From assembly GCF_003885105.1 (NCBI RefSeq), contig NZ_QWZQ01000013.1, forward strand, positions 1-64,000: a stretch of DNA of 64,000 nt, in the 5' to 3' direction. The first letter of the stretch is position 1. Each line of letters begins with the position of its first letter. Shown piece after piece: positions 33,776 through 43,089 of this stretch. Both the position numbers and the translations under genes were made by a program. The notes beneath the pieces were generated by a model that had not been told where the DNA came from, ran no database searches, and saw only the letters and a program-made list of their open reading frames with translations. Origin of the DNA: Lactiplantibacillus garii. Its GTDB lineage: Bacteria > Bacillota > Bacilli > Lactobacillales > Lactobacillaceae.

Positions 33776-34369
33776 TTAATCCGGATCATCCAGATTATGT
33801 ACGGATTCAAACGTGAACTGCCCGGCATCGTAACTGAACTTGAACACGGCACAGTTATCAAACCGAATCTGCCGGCGCTTGATCTCGTCGATCGATAACC
33901 ACCGGCGTAAGAACATGAAACTGGCGCCACCGTGACTAACGGCGAGGACCTGCTGGTGGTCCGGTCGTTCCATGACGGCGGTCAGCGTTTTAACGACCCG
34001 TTCCTGAACTTGAAAATCGTTCTCGCCGCCGTACTGTAAAAAGAAATCACCGTGGGTTTGGCGGACGGGATCCGGTTGCGGGTTCAAGACTTCGCTTTCC
34101 CCTTCGAATACGCCGAAGCCCCATTCCTTAATCCCTTTGAGCCGTTCGTAGGACTGGTCGGTCACGAGTTCTAGGGTGTCGCTGGCCCGTTCCTGAGTAG
34201 AGCAGTACGCGTGATCAAAGTGAATATCGTGGCTTTTAAAGTACGCCCCCACCTGCTTGGCCCCCGCGATGCCCTGTTCCGTGAGTGGTGAGTCGCTCCA
34301 TCCCTGGATCCGGTGGAGTTTATTAAACAGCGTCTGACCATGACGCATGAGGTACAGTGTCTTTGCCAA
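33776..34369 (-). CDS. Histidine phosphatase (phosphoglycerate-mutase-like)
   Basis: A 197-residue protein with the catalytic LMRHGQT at residue 8, ER near 60 (QERASDTLEL), and the second His in VSHGGASFMF near 148. The branch contains broad phosphatases as well as cofactor-dependent mutases; the short length and lack of long insertions favour a phosphatase. It starts at TTG 34369 with a weak ribosome site. Confidence 0.88.
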   Translation of the reverse strand: MAKTLYLMRHGQTLFNKLHRIQGWSDSPLTEQGIAGAKQVGAYFKSHDIHFDHAYCSTQERASDTLELVTDQSYERLKGIKEWGFGVFEGESEVLNPQPDPVRQTHGDFFLQYGGENDFQVQERVVKTLTAVMERPDHQQVLAVSHGGASFMFLRRWLSIDEIKRRQIRFDNCAVFKFSYDAGQFTFESVHNLDDPD

Positions 34370-34443
34370 AGTAATCCCAACTTTCTAAGTAAATTCTTAC
34401 CTTCAATGATAACACAATTGTAATCGCTATCATCAGCAAACTT

Positions 34444-34480
34444 AAAAACCGCCCTGCTAACCCAAGCCAGGGCGATTTTT
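34444..34480 (-). terminator. Terminator of the pyrR-carA-carB unit
   Basis: On the minus strand, an AATCGCCCTG arm pairs with CAGGGCGGTT (one mismatch), followed by TTTTAAG. It lies 15 bp past the carB-like stop codon. Confidence 0.8.
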
Positions 34481-34494
34481 AACACCAGTCACGT

Positions 34495-37056
34495 TTAAAA
34501 ATCAGTATCTTCGTTACCGGCGTTCAGTTCAGTTAACGCGTCCCTTAACGTTTTTCCGTGGGCAATCACGGTCCCGGTCGCGTGCCCCGGTTCACCGGTG
34601 ACTTCGTTTTCGTCGTAGATTTGGAGTTGATTATACGGGAACGTGTTGGCTTGAACGTAGACCGTCTCCAACCGGTTAACGTCCGGATAATCGTACATGA
34701 CCTTGCGCAGCGCTTCGCCTAACTTAATGTGCAGCAATAGCCGGGTCACACTGGAACCGCTGGCCTTACTAATTAACGCCATCATCGCAATGCTCATCGG
34801 CTCGATCGTCGCTAACTGCAACTGACCGTCCACAATCGTCAAACGCACCGTGTAAAGTCCCGGCACGCCAAACGCGAGTACCCGTTTCTTAATTTCTTGG
34901 TTCAACGCTTTAATGGCCTGATTTTCAACTTTATCGCGAATCGGGAAAACCTCGATCGACCCGCGCACGTTGGTCCGCAAGTTGTTACCGGCAATGATCT
35001 CGCTGATACCAAAAATAGTGACGTCTTGTCCGTCGGTAATCACTTCAACGGCTGGCGAATCGTTGGTTTTGATCTGCTCACGCGGCAGGTCGTTATTGAT
35101 CTGAATGACCTGGTAACCGTCCTGACTGAGTTGCTGACCTAACCGGTAATCGTGGTAGGTCGTAAAAATCAGTAGCGGCTTTTCAATGGCCAAGATGTTT
35201 AAAATATCGGAATACTGCTTGGGTTCCACGTAGCGTTTAGACGCGAGCCGCGGCGTCATCGCAACGCTGTTCGGGTTAGCGTTGATTAAAATCGGTTCAT
35301 AATCCGCCTTCTTGAGGTAAAACAGCAGTTGCGAAACTAAATAATCATTCCCGTGGTTGGTCCCGATCCGGTTCGCACCGGTCCCAATCACCACCACCCG
35401 GCGACCGGTTTGTTGCTGACTCTCATTATCAAACTCATAAGTGGAGTAGTAAGTATTGGTCTGTTCGGTAAATTCCCCGGCGGTCGGTTCGACTTCTTTA
35501 AAGGTCGCCTGAATCTCGTTTTCAAGGGCAAACTGGTGGACCTTGGTGACGTCACTGTGCCAAGCGTCGGCGGCGTCTTCGTCGGTAAAACCAAAGTACT
35601 TGGCCCGGCCCAACGCGTGGACGTCAAACGGCCGCTCGCGCAGCGCCTTTTCAATTTCGATGATGTGACTTAGTTTGTAAAAATAAAACGCGTCGATCTT
35701 CGTTAGTTCGGCTAATTCATCAATTTGATACCCGCGGTTTAACGCTTCCAGCAGGACTAACATGCGCCCGGCTTGCGGGTGGATCAACCGCTGGATCAGT
35801 TCGCCTTCCGAATAATTTTGCGGTCGGTTGGCGATCACGTGGTAGCGGGATTCGTCGGTGGACCGCAGCCCCTTTAACAGGGCTTCTTCGGTCGAACGAC
35901 CGATTCCAATTACCGATCCCGTCGATTCCATGACGGTGTCCAGTTGGTGGCTGACCTTTTTCAAGACGTTAAACGGCCAAACCGGGATGCGGCAAACGAT
36001 GTGGTCTAAAACTGGTTCGATCAACGCCGTTTGTTTGCGGTAATTGCTGGGCAACTTGACTTCCGCTAAGCTGATGCCCACCAGCAGGTTAGCAACCACC
36101 CGCGCTAACGGGTAGCCGGTCGCCCGGGCCGCCAACGCCATCGTTCGATCAAAATACGGCGTCACCTTGATCACGTAATAGTTTTGGGTCGTCGGGTCCA
36201 GCGCGAACTGCACGTGACAACTCCCCACGATCCGTAAATTGCGCATGATTTTTAACGTGGCCGTGCGGAATTGTTGGTACTCCTGATCGGTGATCGTCTG
36301 GGTCGGGGCAAAGATAATCGAATCGGCCGAGTGAATCCCAACCGGGTCAAAGTTTTCCATCCCGCTGATCAGTAACGCGGTGTCTTTTTGATCCCGCACA
36401 CCGACAAATTCCAGTTCTTTATAACCGACGATGCTTTGTTCAACGATGCACTGCTTTGTGGCCGAAACCTTAAAGCCCATCGTCAGGGCCCGTTCAAGGT
36501 CGTCTTCGTCCTCACAGAGCTGCCGACTGGCCTCAATGCGGGGGGCGACCGACTTAACGATCACCGGAAAACCGACTTTGCGGACGACCGCGAAGGCTTC
36601 CGGTTCACTGGCAACGACCTGCGAAGCAATCACCGGTTCGCCGAGTGCCTTTAAGCGGTTGCTCATCAACGCCGGGTTAACGATCATGTCAATGGTTTCC
36701 TGGTCCCACTGCAACAACCGCACCTGGTTGTTTTTTAACACGTTATTGCGGATCAGCCCCTGGATTAAATTAACGCCCTGGATACCGCCCAGCGAAGGAA
36801 TCAGCCCATCCGGTTGTTCAGTTTCGATAATTTTAGACAACGCCGCGACCGTTAACGGTTCAATGTAAACCTTATCGGCAAAGTTATTCTCCGCCGCGAC
36901 AGAATAGGCGTTATTGTCCACCAACACCACGGCAATGCCGAGTTTGCGGATGGCCGCCCCAATCTGGGTCACGGCCGCGTCGTGTTGTCCTTCCCGGCCG
37001 ATGTCGTTATGGCCCGCACCGATGATGAGGACTTTTTGTAACGCTTGATTATTCAC
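34495..37056 (-). CDS. CarB-like protein with lost ATP-grasp residues (pseudo-carbamoyl-phosphate synthetase large subunit)
   Basis: 853 residues against about 1060 for CarB. The first half aligns by eye along its length (KVLIIGAGHNDIG..., MENFDPVGIHSADSI). Key positions are changed. The glycine-rich RPAYTLGGTGGG loop reads KSVAPRIEASR (168-178). The metal-binding E..N of IEVNPRVSRSS are K297 and T299 (IKVTPYFDRT); one metal ligand, Q283, is kept. The Arg-rich D-R-x-x-F ATP site reads NPALMS. The second synthetase unit is shortened by about 200 residues. GTG 37056 overlaps the CarA-like stop by 4 bp (GTGA). Enzyme activity is very unlikely; a regulatory or binding role is inferred. Confidence 0.85.
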   Translation of the reverse strand: MNNQALQKVLIIGAGHNDIGREGQHDAAVTQIGAAIRKLGIAVVLVDNNAYSVAAENNFADKVYIEPLTVAALSKIIETEQPDGLIPSLGGIQGVNLIQGLIRNNVLKNNQVRLLQWDQETIDMIVNPALMSNRLKALGEPVIASQVVASEPEAFAVVRKVGFPVIVKSVAPRIEASRQLCEDEDDLERALTMGFKVSATKQCIVEQSIVGYKELEFVGVRDQKDTALLISGMENFDPVGIHSADSIIFAPTQTITDQEYQQFRTATLKIMRNLRIVGSCHVQFALDPTTQNYYVIKVTPYFDRTMALAARATGYPLARVVANLLVGISLAEVKLPSNYRKQTALIEPVLDHIVCRIPVWPFNVLKKVSHQLDTVMESTGSVIGIGRSTEEALLKGLRSTDESRYHVIANRPQNYSEGELIQRLIHPQAGRMLVLLEALNRGYQIDELAELTKIDAFYFYKLSHIIEIEKALRERPFDVHALGRAKYFGFTDEDAADAWHSDVTKVHQFALENEIQATFKEVEPTAGEFTEQTNTYYSTYEFDNESQQQTGRRVVVIGTGANRIGTNHGNDYLVSQLLFYLKKADYEPILINANPNSVAMTPRLASKRYVEPKQYSDILNILAIEKPLLIFTTYHDYRLGQQLSQDGYQVIQINNDLPREQIKTNDSPAVEVITDGQDVTIFGISEIIAGNNLRTNVRGSIEVFPIRDKVENQAIKALNQEIKKRVLAFGVPGLYTVRLTIVDGQLQLATIEPMSIAMMALISKASGSSVTRLLLHIKLGEALRKVMYDYPDVNRLETVYVQANTFPYNQLQIYDENEVTGEPGHATGTVIAHGKTLRDALTELNAGNEDTDF

Positions 37057-38135
37057 CAGATTGGCCCCCTTGCTTGTTGCATTGATTCGACGAACTCGTC
37101 AAAAACGTCTCGGGCTTCGGTCGGCCCCGGGGCGCCGTCCGGGAAAAACTGTACGGAAAACGCCGGGAAGTCCCGGAACCGTAAACCTTGAATCGTCCCG
37201 TCGATCAAGTCCACGAAAGTGGTGATCAGCTTATTCCGGTCAATCGTCGCCGGATCGACGGCGAACCCCTGACCCTGTGACGCGTAAATGATTTGGTTGG
37301 TAATGACTTCGCGGATCGGGTGGTTCGCCCCGTGGTGTTCCGGTGACAGTTTCATAATGGACGCCCCGTTCGCCATGGCAAAGAGTTCGTGACCCAGACC
37401 AATGGCAAACAACGGGACCCGGTTTTGAATGTTTTGAATCATCGTCAACACGCTGTCCGGCAGATCCTGGGGTTTCCCGGGACCGGTCGACAGCACGACG
37501 CCGTCCGGATCAAGGTTAATAATTTCTTCCGTCGTGGCGGTGTACGGTAACACCGTGACGTTGCAAGCGCGCTTACTGAGTTCGCGTAAGATCCCGTGCT
37601 TAAGCCCAAAGTCGACCACCACGACGTTTAGCCCGGTGCCCGGGTTAGGAAACGGTTTGGGCGTCGCCACCGCTGCCACCTGTTGGTTAGTCAGCACGGT
37701 CGCGCCGAGTTGGTCAAACGCGTGCGCATCGGCCACGTCAACGATGCTGGCCTTCATCGGGCCGCTCGCCCGCAACTGTTTGGCCAGGTGGCGGGTATCA
37801 ATGTGGCTGATTCCCGGAATATTTTGTTGCTTTAAGTACTGGTCCAATGACCAGCGCCGCTGCCGGTTGGTTGAAATGCTGGCCACGTCGCGCACCACGA
37901 CCCCCTTGACCGTTGGTAAAATCGATTCATAGCTGTCGTGATTGATGCCGTAACTCCCAATCGTTGGTTGGGTGAAAGCGATAATCTGATTATGATAAAT
38001 TTGGTTCGTAATAATTTCTTGATAGCCCGTCATACTCGTATTAAACACGATTTCACCAGTTGAAACCGCTGGTGAGCCAAAGCCTTCACCGAGGTAGGCA
38101 CTGCCGTCTTCAAGAATCAAATAGCGGTCTGCCAT
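37053..38135 (-). CDS. CarA-like protein with lost glutaminase triad (pseudo-CPSase small subunit)
   Basis: A 360-residue full-length CarA homologue: DGSAYLGEGFG near the start, SHIDTRHLAKQLR (120s), VVVVDFGLKHGILREL and GPGKPQDL. The glutaminase nucleophile Cys of G-I-C-L-G-H-Q is Gly246 (AIGLGHE). The catalytic His of Y-H-P-E is Phe331 and the Glu is Asp333 (QFFPDGAPGP). It therefore cannot use glutamine. It sits between pyrR (33 bp upstream) and the overlapping carB-like gene, downstream of a PyrR attenuator. AAGGGA lies five bases before the ATG. Confidence 0.88.
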   Translation of the reverse strand: MADRYLILEDGSAYLGEGFGSPAVSTGEIVFNTSMTGYQEIITNQIYHNQIIAFTQPTIGSYGINHDSYESILPTVKGVVVRDVASISTNRQRRWSLDQYLKQQNIPGISHIDTRHLAKQLRASGPMKASIVDVADAHAFDQLGATVLTNQQVAAVATPKPFPNPGTGLNVVVVDFGLKHGILRELSKRACNVTVLPYTATTEEIINLDPDGVVLSTGPGKPQDLPDSVLTMIQNIQNRVPLFAIGLGHELFAMANGASIMKLSPEHHGANHPIREVITNQIIYASQGQGFAVDPATIDRNKLITTFVDLIDGTIQGLRFRDFPAFSVQFFPDGAPGPTEARDVFDEFVESMQQARGPIW

Positions 38136-38168
38136 TGCGATCCCTTCTCATCTGTTTGTCTTCAAAAA

Positions 38169-38848
<680 letters not shown>

Positions 38849-38850
38849 GA

Positions 38851-39807
38851 TTAATGATTCAAGTCGGTTTTGTCAAGCCGCGCAAGGGTCGCCTGAAAAA
38901 TCGGCGGCAGCGGTGCTTCAAAGGTCAGCTGTTCACCCGTGACCGGGTGTTTAAACCCGAGTAAACGCGCGTGGAGGAACTGACCGTGGCCCTTAATGGT
39001 CTTTTTAGGGCCGTACAGCGGGTCACCGACCAGCGGGTGCCCGATCGACTGTAAGTGGACCCGAATCTGGTGAGTCCGGCCGGTTTCCAACCGACAACTG
39101 ATCAGCGTGTAGTGCTGGTAACGTTTTAACACTTTAAAGTGGGTCACCGCTGGCCGACCGTTCGCGACGATTGCCTGCTTTTTACGATCCTTGGGTGAGC
39201 GGCCCAGCGGTGCGTTTACGGTCCCGGTGTCCTCTTTAATAACGCCGTGAACTAACGCCACGTACTCCCGCAAGTTAGTCTTAGCCTTCAACTGCGCTGC
39301 CAGCGAGCGGTGGGCGTGATCATTTTTAGCCACCATCAGTAAGCCGGACGTGTCCTTATCAATGCGGTGCACGATGCCCGGCCGAAACTCGCCGTTAATG
39401 GTCGACAACGGACTGTGGTACAGCAGGGCGTTGACCAGGGTGTGGTCGGGATGCCCCGGTGCCGGGTGGACGACCATCCCCTGCGGCTTATTGACCACGA
39501 GCACGTCGTCGTCTTCGTACACCACGTCAAGCGGGATATTTTCCGGTTTAATTTCGGTGGACTGGACTTCCTGCGCCGCCACCACGATAACGTCACCATT
39601 TTTAACCTTATACTTGCTGGCCTGTAATTGGCCGTTGACCGTCACTTGGTCCGTTTTAATGAGTTTATCAATTTGCGACCGCGTCCACAGCGACTGTAAT
39701 CCGGCCAGGACTTTATCTAACCGGCCCGTTTGGTCACTAATGGTAAACTGCTGTGCCGCGGTCGCTAAATCGGCGGCGCTTTTTGCCCTATTTGTCAAAA
39801 CTATCAT
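38851..39807 (-). CDS. rluD: RluD-type 23S rRNA pseudouridine synthase
   Basis: A 318-residue protein. An N-terminal S4 domain (GRLDKVLAGLQSLWTRSQIDKLI near 25-45) precedes the catalytic domain with PGIVHRIDKDTSGLLMVAK near residue 143, whose Asp is the catalytic residue, and RLETGRTHQIRVHLQSIGHP near 240. ATG 39807 lies within the end of lspA (20-bp overlap); a GTG 12 bases upstream is also possible. The order lspA-rluD-pyrR is conserved in Bacilli. Confidence 0.9.
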   Translation of the reverse strand: MIVLTNRAKSAADLATAAQQFTISDQTGRLDKVLAGLQSLWTRSQIDKLIKTDQVTVNGQLQASKYKVKNGDVIVVAAQEVQSTEIKPENIPLDVVYEDDDVLVVNKPQGMVVHPAPGHPDHTLVNALLYHSPLSTINGEFRPGIVHRIDKDTSGLLMVAKNDHAHRSLAAQLKAKTNLREYVALVHGVIKEDTGTVNAPLGRSPKDRKKQAIVANGRPAVTHFKVLKRYQHYTLISCRLETGRTHQIRVHLQSIGHPLVGDPLYGPKKTIKGHGQFLHARLLGFKHPVTGEQLTFEAPLPPIFQATLARLDKTDLNH

Positions 39808-40237
39808 CCCGTAAAACACCAATCAAAATTAAGATCACCCCGACCGTCAAACACGTGTCGGCAAAGTTAAAGATTGGAAAATTAATAAAATCCAGTTGGA
39901 ACATGTCCACAACGTACCCGATCCGGACCCGGTCAATAAAGTTGCCCAGGGTCCCGGCGATCATCAGGACGATTCCAAATTCATATAAGCGGTGTTGCCG
40001 CAGCCGCCATAATAAGTACACCATGACGCCCAGTGCGACGACCGAAATCAGGTAAAAGAAACTCATCTTACCTTGCAAAATGCTCCAAGCAGCACCGCTA
40101 TTATGTAAGTTCGTCAACGATAACAAGCCCGGTACCACCGTCACACTCGCGCCTAACGCGATGTGCCCCACAATGGCGGACTTGATGACCTGGTCTACGA
40201 TGACCAGTACAAACATTAATACCCAATAAATCCACAT
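39788..40237 (-). CDS. lspA: Lipoprotein signal peptidase (signal peptidase II)
   Basis: A 149-residue, four-helix membrane aspartyl protease. Motifs: VIVDQVIKS near residue 14, NLHNSGAAWS near 50, and GTLGNFIDRVRIGYVVDM near 100-115, with the two catalytic Asp in NFIDR and VVDM. It removes signal peptides from diacylglyceryl-prolipoproteins. GAGGGTCAATTT precedes the ATG. It is the first gene of an apparent lspA-rluD-pyrR-carA-carB transcription unit. Confidence 0.95.
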   Translation of the reverse strand: MWIYWVLMFVLVIVDQVIKSAIVGHIALGASVTVVPGLLSLTNLHNSGAAWSILQGKMSFFYLISVVALGVMVYLLWRLRQHRLYEFGIVLMIAGTLGNFIDRVRIGYVVDMFQLDFINFPIFNFADTCLTVGVILILIGVLRDDSFDK

Positions 40238-40272
40238 AAATTGACCCTCACATTCAGCTAAGCTTGTGTTTT

Positions 40273-40281
40273 ATTATACCA
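40273..40281 (-). promoter_or_regulatory. Extended -10 promoter of lspA
   Basis: On the minus strand TGGTATAAT, a perfect extended -10, lies 36 bp before the lspA start codon. No strong -35 is visible. Confidence 0.65.
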
Positions 40282-40460
40282 AAAGAATGCCGCTATGCGC
40301 GCCTAACACCCACGAAAAGCCGGTTTTCTTAGTGGAATCCCCCGTTAAGGCGCATCGAACACGGCCACCAGCTTCGTTTTGCCAGTGGCGGCGTGGTCCT
40401 TCGTCCAATTGACGTTCATTCAATTAACCAAGTTGCCGCCGTCAATCCCCATTTGAGGGC

Positions 40461-40505
40461 AAACAAAATGAGCAAATCACCCGGTCACCCCGCGTCACTT
40501 GCTCA
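40461..40505 (-). terminator. Probable terminator of fhs
   Basis: On the minus strand TGAGCAA pairs with TTGCTCA over a longer imperfect stem, followed by TTTTGTTTG. Confidence 0.5.
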
Positions 40506-40529
40506 CTTTAATATCGTTTGTTTTAAATT

Positions 40530-42185
40530 TTAAAAGAGTCCGGAGATCTTCCCGTCGTCTGAAATGTCCATATCCAGTGCAGCCGGATGCTTAGGCAAGC
40601 CGGGCATGGTTAAAACGTTTCCGGTTAACGCCACCACGAACCCCGCACCCAGCTTCGGCACGAACTCACGCACGTTGATCGTAAAGTCCTTGGGCGCTCC
40701 TAATAACTTCGGGTTATCACTCAAAGAGTACTGGGTCTTGGCCATGCAGACGGGCAGGCGGTCCCAGCCGCGCTTAGCAAAGGTCTTTAGCTGCCGTTTG
40801 GCCTTACCGGAATATTCGACGTTAGCCCCGCCATACGTCTTGGTGACGATGGCGTTGATCTTCGTTGCCAAGTCGTCGTCCGCGTTATAGATCGACTTAA
40901 AGTCACTCGGCTGATCACACAGCGAAACGACCGCGTTTGCGAGGTCGGTCGCGCCGGCACCGCCCTGACCCCAAACGTCCGCTAAGATCGCCTGGACACC
41001 CAGGTCGGCACAGTAATCCTTAACGGCTTGGATCTCGTTGGCCGTATCGGCGGTAAACTGGTTGATCGCCACGACGACCGGCACGCCGTAACGCTGCATG
41101 GCACGGACGTGGTGCCCTAAGTTAGCGGCCCCGGCTTTTAACGCCGCCACGTTTTCTGCACCGAGGTCCTTTAACGCCACCCCACCATGCATCTTAAGGG
41201 CCCGAATCGTCGCCACGATCACGACCGCGTTCGGAGCTTGACCCACGGCGGGGACGTTAATGTCCATGAACTTTTGACCACCGAGGTCGGCTCCGAAGCC
41301 GGCTTCCGTTACGGTGTAATCCGCCAAGTTTAACCCGGCCTGGGTTGCCAGGACACTGTTACAACCGTGGGCAATGTTGGCAAACGGGCCCCCGTGAACT
41401 AGTGCCGGCGTGTGGGCTAACGTTTGAACCAAGTTCGGGCGTAACGCGTCCTTTAACAGCAGCGCAATCGCGCCGCCAACTTGGAGGTCCGCCACGGTCA
41501 CCGGTTGCCGGTCGTGCGTATACCCCACCACGATCCGGTTGATGCGCCGCTTTAAGTCGGCGATATTTTCGGATAAACACAAAATCGCCATTAATTCACT
41601 TGCCACCGTGATGTCAAAGCCGTCTTCACGGGGAACACCGGACGTTGGACCGCCCAAACCGATCACAATGCGCCGCAGGGCCCGGTCGTTAATGTCGAGC
41701 GCGCGTTTCCACTGAATTCGGCGCTGGTCAATGCCGAGCTGGTTACCCTGTTGAATATGGTTATCGATCAGGGCCGCCAAGGTGTTATTGGCCGCGGTCA
41801 AAGCGTGCATGTCACCGGTAAAGTGCAGGTTGATGTCCTCCATCGGGATCACCTGGGAGTAACCGCCACCGGTCGCGCCACCCTTCATGCCCATGACGGG
41901 TCCGAGTGACGGTTCCCGCAAGGCAATCATCGTTGACTTCCCAATTTTAGTTAAGGCGTCCCCTAAACCAATGGTAACGGTCGACTTGCCTTCACCGGCC
42001 GGCGTTGGGTTGATCGACGTCACTAAGATCAGCTTGCGCTTCGTGTCCTTAACGGGGAGTGGCAGCTTCAGCTTAGCCTTAGCGCTTCCGTATTGGTCGA
42101 TCTGGTCAGCCGTTAAACCGGCCTTGGCCGCAATCGTAGTGATTGGTTCCGGTGTGACTTGTTGTGCGATTTCAATGTCTTTCAT
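40530..42185 (-). CDS. fhs: Formate-tetrahydrofolate ligase
   Basis: A 551-residue enzyme that makes 10-formyl-tetrahydrofolate from formate, THF and ATP. The P-loop [20 protein letters not shown] lies near residue 60, and [20 protein letters not shown] near 90 is the family signature. [13 protein letters not shown] and [10 protein letters not shown]-type regions follow. Length matches the family. ATG 42185 follows GGTGGAATTA. It is a single gene with its own leader. Confidence 0.96.
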   Translation of the reverse strand: MKDIEIAQQVTPEPITTIAAKAGLTADQIDQYGSAKAKLKLPLPVKDTKRKLILVTSINPTPAGEGKSTVTIGLGDALTKIGKSTMIALREPSLGPVMGMKGGATGGGYSQVIPMEDINLHFTGDMHALTAANNTLAALIDNHIQQGNQLGIDQRRIQWKRALDINDRALRRIVIGLGGPTSGVPREDGFDITVASELMAILCLSENIADLKRRINRIVVGYTHDRQPVTVADLQVGGAIALLLKDALRPNLVQTLAHTPALVHGGPFANIAHGCNSVLATQAGLNLADYTVTEAGFGADLGGQKFMDINVPAVGQAPNAVVIVATIRALKMHGGVALKDLGAENVAALKAGAANLGHHVRAMQRYGVPVVVAINQFTADTANEIQAVKDYCADLGVQAILADVWGQGGAGATDLANAVVSLCDQPSDFKSIYNADDDLATKINAIVTKTYGGANVEYSGKAKRQLKTFAKRGWDRLPVCMAKTQYSLSDNPKLLGAPKDFTINVREFVPKLGAGFVVALTGNVLTMPGLPKHPAALDMDISDDGKISGLF

Positions 42186-42280
42186 TAATTCCACCCCTTT
42201 TTAATCATTAACTTAGTCTCATTATACCGAATAATCGTAAAATAGGAACAATAAATATAAAAGTTGCTTAGTTAGTTCGG

Positions 42281-42670
42281 TTATCGAGTGCTTTGCGCCA
42301 ACTCAATTAGGCTGGTCCGGGCCTTTTTACGCATTAAAAAATGGTACTCGTTACCATCGATTTGAACTTTAATCCCGCCACGAACGGGCGCAATCAGTTC
42401 CAGTTGGTCGCGGGGAATGACCAACCACGACCGGTTGAACACGCTGCTAAAAATTAACAGGTTGCGGTCAATCGAGACCCGGCGCAGGCTGACCTGAATC
42501 GCAACGGCGATGACAAAGATCAACCCAATAATCACGAAGGCCCACTTAAATTTCATGACTTCCAGCCAGTAGACTAAGCCCACCATCGCAATCAGGAGGG
42601 TCCAGGACCAAACAATTAGACTCGAAGCTAGATTTGGTTGATACTTAAAGGTATGCTTAACATTATTCAC
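42281..42670 (-). CDS. EbsA-like small membrane protein
   Basis: A 129-residue protein with two adjacent helices (ASSLIVWSWTLLIAMVGLVY and WAFVIIGLIFVIAVAI) and a C-terminal domain resembling a PH-like fold (ISRNLLIFSSVFNRSW-type strand, VRGGIKVQIDGNEYHFLMRKK). It resembles EbsA-family proteins of enterococci and lactobacilli, whose role is unclear. It starts at GTG 42670. Only about 35 bp separate it from the divergent RNase-H-like gene. Confidence 0.55.
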   Translation of the reverse strand: MNNVKHTFKYQPNLASSLIVWSWTLLIAMVGLVYWLEVMKFKWAFVIIGLIFVIAVAIQVSLRRVSIDRNLLIFSSVFNRSWLVIPRDQLELIAPVRGGIKVQIDGNEYHFLMRKKARTSLIELAQSTR

Positions 42671-42705
42671 GTTGATAAATTCCTTTCAAAATGGAGCGAT
42701 CATCA

Positions 42706-43089
42706 TTGCAATTATACACGGACGCGGCCACGACGCCGCAAACTAACCGGAGTGCCGCGGGCATTCTTTTAATTGACCAAGGCCAGCAACACCAGTATAA
42801 ACAGGTTTTGCCGGCCAGTGATAACCATACCGCGGAATTCTTAGCCGCGATTGCTGGATTCAAAATTTTATTAGATTCTTACGGTCCCGACCAGGTCGTC
42901 TTTTTTTACACGGACAGCCAGGTCGTCGCCGAGAGTGTCGACAAAGCGTACAGTAAACACTTCGCCGTCGAACTAGCCACCCTGTTACACTTGCAAGACC
43001 AGTGCCAAGTGGTCGTGACCCAGTGGATCGCGGAAAGCGCCAACCACGGGGCCCACCAGCTTGCGCAGCAGGGCCTGCACTTAAACTAA
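42706..43089 (+). CDS. Ribonuclease HI-like protein lacking the fourth catalytic Asp
   Basis: About 127 residues. RNase H carboxylates are present in LYTDAAT, HTAEFLA and FYTDSQ. The C-terminal N-x-x-A-D-x-L-A motif reads NHGAHQLA, so the last Asp is His. TTG 42706 is preferred: GGAG lies nine bases upstream and the protein then starts at QLYTDAAT, as in relatives; ATG 42691 has no ribosome site. It would cleave RNA in RNA-DNA hybrids if active. It overlaps the convergent oxidoreductase gene by four bases. Confidence 0.75.
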   Translation: MQLYTDAATTPQTNRSAAGILLIDQGQQHQYKQVLPASDNHTAEFLAAIAGFKILLDSYGPDQVVFFYTDSQVVAESVDKAYSKHFAVELATLLHLQDQCQVVVTQWIAESANHGAHQLAQQGLHLN

